Assembly (NCBI GenBank): GCA_030641605.1
Contig: DAOWHD010000028.1
Span: 1 to 11,167 of the forward strand
DNA length: 11,167 bases
DNA from: Thermoplasmata archaeon
GTDB lineage: Archaea; Thermoplasmatota; E2; DHVEG-1
Direction: 5' to 3'
The notes below the pieces were generated by a model that saw only the letters and a program-made list of their open reading frames with translations, had not been told where the DNA came from and searched no databases. A program made the translations under genes and the position numbers. Below are positions 6,532 through 11,167 of this stretch, in pieces (positions within the stretch are counted from its first letter, which is position 1; each line of letters starts with the position of its first letter).

Positions 6532-7314
6532 ATGGATTATGAAACACTTACTACTAAGGTAAAAGAAAACATTGCATATATTACACTCAACAGACCCGAT
6601 CGGCTCAATTCATTTGACATTAAACTTGGTGAAGAACTCTATCAGGTGCTCAAAAATTTAGCCCCAGATAATAGCATCAGAGCAGTAATTATCAAGGGAA
6701 CCGGTAAGGGCTTTTGTGGTGGCGGAGATGTGAAAGAGATGCATGCTGCAGAGGACAAGCCACAATTTCTAAGAGATCTTACCATAGCAATACATAGATG
6801 TGTCATCGAAATGAGAACCATGGAAAAACCCGTAATAGCAGCAGTCAATGGAGCGGCATTCGGCGCAGGACTCTCACTTGCGATTGCATGCGATATTATT
6901 GTAGCTGTAAAGGGGGTGAAAATGAGTACAGCATTTATTGGAATTGGTCTTGCCCCGGGATGCGGAACACAATTTTTCACAAAGCTGGTTGGTTACCAGA
7001 GAGCATGTGAATACATCCTTACCTCAAAGATATTCACTGTGGAAGAGGCAGAAAAACTGGGAATTGTAAACAAAGTAGTAGACGCAGAAGAATTAGACAA
7101 TGCTGTCGAGGAATTTGCGTCTAAGTTTAGAAAATTACCACCAATAGCAGTAGGTAAAGCAAAAATGCTCATCAATAAAAGTCTAGACAACGATATGATA
7201 AGCCATCTAGAACTCGAAAGCAAGACTGCATCAGCGTCAGCATCAACTGATGATTTCAACGAAGGAGTTACGGCTTTTGCTGAAAAAAGAAAGCCAATCT
7301 TCAAGGGAAAATAG
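6532..7314 (+). CDS. Enoyl-CoA hydratase/isomerase (crotonase) family protein, PaaG-like active site
   Basis: This 260-residue crotonase-fold enzyme acts on a CoA thioester in the cytoplasm. Family features are ITLNRPDRLNSF (17-28), the oxyanion-hole stretch GKGFCGGGDVKEM (58-70), and NGAAFGAGLSLAIACDI (106-122). Both glutamates used by classical enoyl-CoA hydratases (Glu144 and Glu164 of the rat enzyme) are replaced: Ser115 in GAGLSLA and Phe135 in MSTAFIGIGL. The segment MSTAFIGIGLAPGCGTQFF resembles PaaG-type isomerases, but the VPD motif of that group reads APG here. Simple hydration of trans-2-enoyl-CoA is therefore doubtful; a double-bond isomerase or other crotonase reaction is more likely. 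ATG 6532 is chosen over the in-frame TTG at 6523 because the family N-terminus starts there. The gene has its own promoter and a separate promoter follows it, so it looks monocistronic. Confidence 0.9.
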   Translation: MDYETLTTKVKENIAYITLNRPDRLNSFDIKLGEELYQVLKNLAPDNSIRAVIIKGTGKGFCGGGDVKEMHAAEDKPQFLRDLTIAIHRCVIEMRTMEKPVIAAVNGAAFGAGLSLAIACDIIVAVKGVKMSTAFIGIGLAPGCGTQFFTKLVGYQRACEYILTSKIFTVEEAEKLGIVNKVVDAEELDNAVEEFASKFRKLPPIAVGKAKMLINKSLDNDMISHLELESKTASASASTDDFNEGVTAFAEKRKPIFKGK

Positions 7315-7350
7315 ATTTTATCGGCAATTGATGTAAAAACTTTAGAAAGG

Positions 7351-7358
7351 TTTATTTA
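7351..7358 (+). promoter_or_regulatory. TATA box of the liuC-carboxylase operon
   Basis: TTTATTTA preceded by the purine-rich AGAAAGG (BRE-like) lies in the 107-bp gap before the hydratase gene. Initiation is expected near 7380, leaving a leader of about 40 nt with the ribosome site AAGGAG at 7410-7415, 6 nt before the ATG. No BirA-type repeat is found here, so this operon does not appear to be under the same control as the symporter. Confidence 0.5.
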
Positions 7359-7421
7359 TTTCTCCTAATATCGTCAGCACAAATATCTGGCATTACCGTA
7401 TAATTTCCCAAGGAGAAAATC

Positions 7422-8204
7422 ATGAAATATGAAACCATAGAAATCAAAAGGGAAAAGGACATCGTAACAGTACTTCTCAATAGACCAGAAGTTCATAATG
7501 CCATGAATGAAAAACTTATGAAAGAACTAACAAGCTGTTTCAAAGAACTCAGTAACGACAATAATACAAGAATAATTATCCTTACAGGTAATGGCAAGTC
7601 CTTCTCAGCAGGTGCCGATCTCAATTGGATGAAAAGCATGGCCCAGTATTCCAAAGAAGAAAACATCAAAGACAGTAGACTCTTATTAGACTTATATGAA
7701 ACCATCTACAACTGCCCAAAACCAGTCATAGGACGTATTAACGGTCACGCGTTTGGAGGGGGGATCGGTCTTGTTGCAGTATGCGACATAACAATAGCAC
7801 CTCCTGGTAAAAAATTTGCATTTAGTGAAGTAAATCTTGGGATAATTCCTTCTGTGATATCAACCTATATTGTAAGGCGCATTGGTCTGTTCAACATGAG
7901 ACGTCTTTTCTTAACAGGTGAACGATTCGATTCAAAATATGCAAACAAAATAGGCCTCATTGACCACATGGCATCAGACGAGGAGTTTGACGCCAAAGTT
8001 CAGAAATATGTAAAACTGATTCATTCCTCAGGTCCAAAAGCAATGATTGAAGTAAAAAATTTAGTAAACAAATGCCAAAATATGAACGTTGACGAATACA
8101 AAGAACATACTGTAAAAAAGATAGCCGAACTCAGAGTCTCAGATGAAGGACAAGAAGGAATCAGTGCATTCCTTGAAAAAAGAAAATCAAAATGGAGTGA
8201 TTAA
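7422..8204 (+). CDS. liuC: Methylglutaconyl-CoA hydratase-type enoyl-CoA hydratase (LiuC-like)
   Basis: This 260-residue crotonase-fold protein is predicted to hydrate 3-methylglutaconyl-CoA to HMG-CoA in leucine degradation, the step after methylcrotonyl-CoA carboxylase. The stretch GKSFSAGADLNWMKSMAQYS (59-78) and FAFSEVNLGIIPSVIS (132-147), then RRLFLTGERFD, are closely typical of LiuC-group hydratases. The Glu164 equivalent is kept as Glu136, while the Glu144 position is Gly116 (GGGIGLVA), which is normal for that group. The start has a good ribosome site. It is the first gene of an operon: the biotin carboxylase TTG start follows its TAA by 2 nt. Co-location with a methylcrotonyl-CoA carboxylase supports the specific call. 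A general short-chain enoyl-CoA hydratase is the alternative. It shares the fold but not the active-site pattern of the crotonase gene just upstream. Confidence 0.85.
   Translation: MKYETIEIKREKDIVTVLLNRPEVHNAMNEKLMKELTSCFKELSNDNNTRIIILTGNGKSFSAGADLNWMKSMAQYSKEENIKDSRLLLDLYETIYNCPKPVIGRINGHAFGGGIGLVAVCDITIAPPGKKFAFSEVNLGIIPSVISTYIVRRIGLFNMRRLFLTGERFDSKYANKIGLIDHMASDEEFDAKVQKYVKLIHSSGPKAMIEVKNLVNKCQNMNVDEYKEHTVKKIAELRVSDEGQEGISAFLEKRKSKWSD
8194..8200 (+). promoter_or_regulatory. Shine-Dalgarno site supporting a TTG start
   Basis: GGAGTGA, inside the end of the hydratase gene, lies 6 nt before the TTG at 8207. With the conserved biotin carboxylase N-terminus beginning right there (MFEKVLIANRGE), this supports TTG as the true start. 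Confidence 0.6.
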
Positions 8205-8206
8205 TT

Positions 8207-9709
8207 TTGTTTGAAAAAGTACTAATAGCCAACCGTGGTGAAATTGCTGTAAGGATCATAAAGGCATGCCAGGAAATGGGCATAAAAACTGTAGCAGTTT
8301 ACTCTGATGTAGACAAAAAGGCACCACATGTTCAACTGGCAGATGAAAGCATAAATCTTGGAGATCCAACACCTATTGAAAGCTACCTAAACATTCCAAA
8401 AATCATAAAGTCCGCACAGGATGTTGGTGCCGATGCAATACATCCTGGATATGGATTTCTTGCAGAAAATCCTGATTTTGCACAAGCCTGCAAAAGCAAG
8501 GGCATTAAATTCATTGGCCCAAGCCCAGACGTTATTAGCCTAATGGGTGACAAAATAGCAGCGAAAAAAACCATGGAACAGGCAGGAGTCCCTGTGATAC
8601 CTGGATATCATGGAGCAAAGCAGGATAACGCCTCACTTGTAAATGAAGGTAAAAAAATTGGTTTTCCACTTTTAGTTAAAGCTGCCGCAGGTGGTGGCGG
8701 TAAGGGAATGAGAATAGTCCATAGCGAGGATGTACTTGAAGAATCAATAGAGAGTGCAAAACGTGAATCAAAATCCTCATTTGGAAATGACACAGTATTT
8801 CTTGAGAAATACATTGATAGGCCCCGGCATATTGAATTTCAGATACTTGCTGACGAACACGGAAACACCATTCATCTTTTTGAAAGGGAATGCTCTGTAC
8901 AAAGAAGGCACCAAAAAATTATAGAAGAAACGCCGTCTCCGGTTATGACTCCAGAATTACGAGAAAAAATGGGTAACGCAGCGGTAAAAGCTTCAAAGGC
9001 AGCAGGTTATTACAACGCTGGAACTGTAGAGTTTATGGTCGATGGAGATCTTAATTTTTATTTCATGGAGATGAACACACGTCTACAGGTAGAACATCCA
9101 ATAACCGAGATGACTACAGGCATTGATCTTGCAAAATGGCAGCTAAAAATTGCCAGCGGCATGGAACTTACACTCAAACAAGAAGATTTGATTCAACGTG
9201 GCCATGCTATTGAATGCCGAATATATGCTGAGGATCCTTCAAATGGCTTTTTGCCAAGCATTGGAACCTTAGAAAGAGTAGAATCTCCAACTGGGCCTAA
9301 CGTAAGAAATGATACTGGCATTTATGCTGGGATGGAAGTAACTCCCTATTATGATCCAATGCTTTCTAAACTTGTAGTGAGCAGTGAAAATAGAGCAGAA
9401 AGCATCAACAAAATGATATGGGCATTATCACGATATGTAGTTTTAGGAGTTACCACCAACATACCTTTCTTACAGAAGGTACTTAGTCATAAGGAATTTA
9501 AAGCAGGAAACATCACCACTCATTTCATTGATAACTACTTCAAGGATTGGACAATCGCCAAAGAAGGTTTACCCATTGCAGCCATTATGTCCCTTGCAGT
9601 TTATGACTCAATGCATTCCAGAACGCAAGAAACTGTTAGGTATAAGGAATCTGATCCGCACTCTCCATGGAAACATGTGGGAAGATGGAGAATGGGGGTT
9701 GAAGAATAG
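8207..9709 (+). CDS. Biotin carboxylase subunit of methylcrotonyl-CoA (acyl-CoA) carboxylase
   Basis: This 500-residue enzyme carboxylates carrier-bound biotin with ATP and bicarbonate. The N-terminal biotin carboxylase domain starts FEKVLIANRGEIAVRI. The ATP-grasp glycine loop GGGGKG is at 162-167, ECSVQRRHQKIIEE at 228-241, and EMNTRLQVEH at 288-297, the last giving Glu288, Arg292 and Glu296 as in the E. coli enzyme. The C-terminal domain extends to about 450. The last 50 residues, ending SPWKHVGRWRMGVEE, go beyond a stand-alone AccC (about 450) and look like the beginning of the linker/BT region of a fused alpha subunit. The start codon is TTG, 2 nt after the hydratase stop. The gene ends in TAG immediately followed, in the same frame, by the ATG of the carrier protein. 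The downstream beta subunit points to methylcrotonyl-CoA as the acceptor. Confidence 0.95.
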   Translation: MFEKVLIANRGEIAVRIIKACQEMGIKTVAVYSDVDKKAPHVQLADESINLGDPTPIESYLNIPKIIKSAQDVGADAIHPGYGFLAENPDFAQACKSKGIKFIGPSPDVISLMGDKIAAKKTMEQAGVPVIPGYHGAKQDNASLVNEGKKIGFPLLVKAAAGGGGKGMRIVHSEDVLEESIESAKRESKSSFGNDTVFLEKYIDRPRHIEFQILADEHGNTIHLFERECSVQRRHQKIIEETPSPVMTPELREKMGNAAVKASKAAGYYNAGTVEFMVDGDLNFYFMEMNTRLQVEHPITEMTTGIDLAKWQLKIASGMELTLKQEDLIQRGHAIECRIYAEDPSNGFLPSIGTLERVESPTGPNVRNDTGIYAGMEVTPYYDPMLSKLVVSSENRAESINKMIWALSRYVVLGVTTNIPFLQKVLSHKEFKAGNITTHFIDNYFKDWTIAKEGLPIAAIMSLAVYDSMHSRTQETVRYKESDPHSPWKHVGRWRMGVEE

Positions 9710-10210
9710 ATGTTTATAAATTACGAGTGTGAAAATCATGTGTACAACGTATCAGTCGAGCGTAGGAAAAACCATTATTTTATTACATATGACAATGCCG
9801 AATACAAAGTTAAAGCGGAAGAGACTAAACCGGGTCATCTGAAAATAAAACTTGGTGATAGAATTATAAAAAGTGTGATTACCAAAGGAAAAGAAGACAA
9901 ATTTGTATTTGTAGACGGTGATGTATTTAAGGTAAAAAATGTAGAACTTACCGGAGCAGGAAAAACCAGGAAAAAGAAAGAGGAGGGAACCCTTGACTCT
10001 CCAATTTCAGGTAAAGTGGTAAACGTAAAAGTCAAAAAGGGAGACAAAGTCAAAAAGGGAGATGCCCTAATGGTTATTGAAGCCATGAAAATGGAATATA
10101 TAATAAGAGCGCCGTATGGTGGTAAGGTAAAAAAAGTTAATTTTAAAGAAAAAGATCAGATTGAAATTGAACAAAATACTGTAGAACTTACAAAAGAAGA
10201 GGAGGCATAA
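9710..10210 (+). CDS. Biotin carboxyl carrier protein subunit of the acyl-CoA carboxylase
   Basis: This 166-residue protein carries the biotin that moves between the carboxylase and carboxyltransferase sites. Residues 1-80 are a beta-rich segment ([20 protein letters not shown] and onward) like the BT-type domain that precedes the biotinyl domain in fused methylcrotonyl- or propionyl-CoA carboxylase alpha subunits. A basic linker follows ([10 protein letters not shown], about 84-93). The biotinyl domain runs from about 93 to 161, with [22 protein letters not shown] and EAMKMEY; Lys127 (codon 10088-10090) is the predicted biotinylation site, to be modified by the BirA encoded nearby. The start has only a G-rich run (GGGGG at 9694-9698) as a ribosome site and probably depends on translation of the carboxylase, whose stop codon it directly follows. 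The carboxyltransferase gene begins 4 nt after its stop. Confidence 0.93.
   Translation: MFINYECENHVYNVSVERRKNHYFITYDNAEYKVKAEETKPGHLKIKLGDRIIKSVITKGKEDKFVFVDGDVFKVKNVELTGAGKTRKKKEEGTLDSPISGKVVNVKVKKGDKVKKGDALMVIEAMKMEYIIRAPYGGKVKKVNFKEKDQIEIEQNTVELTKEEEA
10201..10205 (+). promoter_or_regulatory. Shine-Dalgarno site of the carboxyltransferase gene
   Basis: GGAGG, overlapping the last codons of the carrier gene, is 9 nt before ATG 10215. It is the strongest ribosome site in the operon and fixes the start of the truncated last gene. Confidence 0.7.
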
Positions 10211-10214
10211 TTTT

Positions 10215-11167
10215 ATGGATGCTATTGAAAGCAATATCAATACTTCAAGCAAAGAATACAAAGAAAACTTTACTCATTATGAAAAACTTGTAGAGAATTT
10301 AAAAAAGCAAATTGCAGTTGCATCAAAAGGTGGTGGTGAGGAAAAAATAAAGCTTCATAAATCAAGAAACAAGATACTTGCCCGTGAAAGAATAGATGCA
10401 CTTCTCGATCCAGATACACCATTTATGGAATTTAACACCCTAGCCGCTCATGGAATGTATAAAAACAGGGCACCCTGTGCAGGCATTGTAACAGGTATTG
10501 GTATAGTCCATGGCAGAGAGGTGGTAATAGTTGCAAATGATGCAACAGTCACTGGTGGTACATATTATCCTATGACTGTGAAAAAGCATCTGAGAGCACA
10601 GGAAATTGCCATGAAAAACAATTTACCATGTATTTATCTTGTGGATTCTGGTGGCGCATTTTTGCCTATGCAGGATGAAGTTTTTCCCGATAGAGAACAT
10701 TTCGGAAGGATTTTTTATAACCAGGCTAAAATGTCATCAATGAGCATACCTCAAATTGCTGTAGTTATGGGTTCATGCACTGCAGGTGGAGCATATGTGC
10801 CCGCAATGTCAGATGAAACAGTAATCGTCAAAGGTACAGGTACTATTTTCCTTGGAGGACCTCCACTGGTTAAGGCAGCTACAGGTGAAGAAGTGAGTGC
10901 AGAGGATCTGGGTGGTGCAGATGTACATTGCAGAAAGAGCGGAGTTACAGATCATTATGCACATGATGACCCTGAGGCAATTCACATAGCAAGAAATATT
11001 GTAGAAAATCTAAATAGGCCTGAAAAAACACATTTAGACATTAAAAAGCCCGAGGACCCGTTGTACGACATAAAGGAAATCTACGGCACAATACCAAAGG
11101 ATTCCAGAAGGCCATTTGACGTTCGTGAAATAATCGCTCGTATTGTCGATGGTTCAAGATTCCATGA
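10215..11167 (+). CDS. liuB: Methylcrotonyl-CoA carboxylase beta (carboxyltransferase) subunit, 3' end outside window
   Basis: The frame is open from ATG 10215 to the window end, giving 317 residues of a protein usually about 530 long. It transfers CO2 from carrier biotin to 3-methylcrotonyl-CoA in leucine degradation. The N-terminal region has [22 protein letters not shown], then [35 protein letters not shown] and [10 protein letters not shown]. The stretch [18 protein letters not shown] (Cys188, GGAY from 191) and [36 protein letters not shown] is the signature of methylcrotonyl-CoA carboxylase beta and separates it from propionyl-CoA carboxylase. The related geranyl-CoA carboxylase cannot be fully excluded. 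It is the fourth gene of the operon, 4 nt after the carrier gene. Only the N-terminal carboxyltransferase domain and the start of the C-terminal one are seen; no frameshift or stop occurs in the visible part. Confidence 0.93.
   Translation, partial: MDAIESNINTSSKEYKENFTHYEKLVENLKKQIAVASKGGGEEKIKLHKSRNKILARERIDALLDPDTPFMEFNTLAAHGMYKNRAPCAGIVTGIGIVHGREVVIVANDATVTGGTYYPMTVKKHLRAQEIAMKNNLPCIYLVDSGGAFLPMQDEVFPDREHFGRIFYNQAKMSSMSIPQIAVVMGSCTAGGAYVPAMSDETVIVKGTGTIFLGGPPLVKAATGEEVSAEDLGGADVHCRKSGVTDHYAHDDPEAIHIARNIVENLNRPEKTHLDIKKPEDPLYDIKEIYGTIPKDSRRPFDVREIIARIVDGSRFH

Noticed and set aside
7330-7357. Possible second BirA site upstream of the liuC operon (ATGTAAAAA and GGTTTATTT)
   Set aside because: The arms are 9 nt apart instead of 14-15, each matches only 6 of 9 positions, and the right arm is simply the TATA box.
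9707-9709. TAG read as a pyrrolysine codon
   Set aside because: TAG ends at least three other genes in this window, no pyl genes or insertion element are seen, and an ATG follows at once; it is kept only as one option in the findings.
9712-9721. TATA-like TTTATAAATT at the start of the carrier protein gene
   Set aside because: A start driven by it would fall inside the coding region; it is explained by the codons for Phe-Ile-Asn-Tyr in AT-rich DNA.
1-11167. CRISPR arrays, insertion sequences, attachment sites or phage genes
   Set aside because: No direct-repeat arrays, transposase or integrase motifs, or terminal inverted repeats were seen on either strand.

Overview
The window reads as chromosome from an AT-rich, protein- and amino-acid-degrading archaeon. 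The promoters are of the archaeal BRE/TATA type, with T/A-rich TATA boxes about 25-40 nt before start codons and no bacterial -35/-10 pairs. Several genes appear leaderless or have very short leaders, while others carry good Shine-Dalgarno sequences. A gingipain-type (C25) secreted peptidase, a leucine-degradation operon and an archaeal winged-helix/membrane-protein pair together suggest a Thermoplasmata-related, sediment-type lineage. That placement is inference; no rRNA or other marker is present.

Layout: 2-151 (+) is the 3' end of a nitroreductase-family gene. 312-833 (-) encodes a small secreted protein of unknown function. 923-1414 and 1441-1737 (both -) form a two-gene operon of a winged-helix regulator and a small polytopic membrane protein. 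Divergent from it, 1854-4151 (+) encodes a large secreted C25-family cysteine peptidase. It meets birA tail to tail with only 4 bp between them. birA (4156-5103, -) is the second gene of an operon with a sodium:solute symporter (5100-6440, -); the two overlap by 4 bp as ATGA. Divergent from the symporter is a crotonase-fold enzyme (6532-7314, +) that lacks both classical hydratase glutamates. From 7422 to the window end (+) runs an operon for a methylcrotonyl-CoA carboxylase branch: methylglutaconyl-CoA hydratase (liuC type), biotin carboxylase, biotin carrier protein and the carboxyltransferase beta subunit, which is cut by the window end.

How the genes fit together: biotin links the right half. 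BirA would attach biotin to Lys127 of the carrier protein, which serves the carboxylase that acts in leucine degradation. Between the TATA box and start codon of the symporter-birA operon lies an inverted repeat, TTGTTAACC-N14-GGTTAACTG, which matches the known BirA operator form. BirA here has the N-terminal winged helix needed to act as a repressor. The simplest reading is a self-regulated biotin regulon in which the symporter, an SSS-family protein unlike the usual microbial BioY transporter, is a candidate biotin importer. This is the most interesting hypothesis in the window.

A second notable point is that the biotin carboxylase and carrier genes abut exactly, in the same frame, separated by one TAG codon directly followed by ATG. 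The split falls inside what is a continuous protein in the usual fused alpha subunit (500 + 166 residues, close to fused MCC alpha length). TAG is an ordinary stop for other genes here, so a split gene is more likely than recoding.
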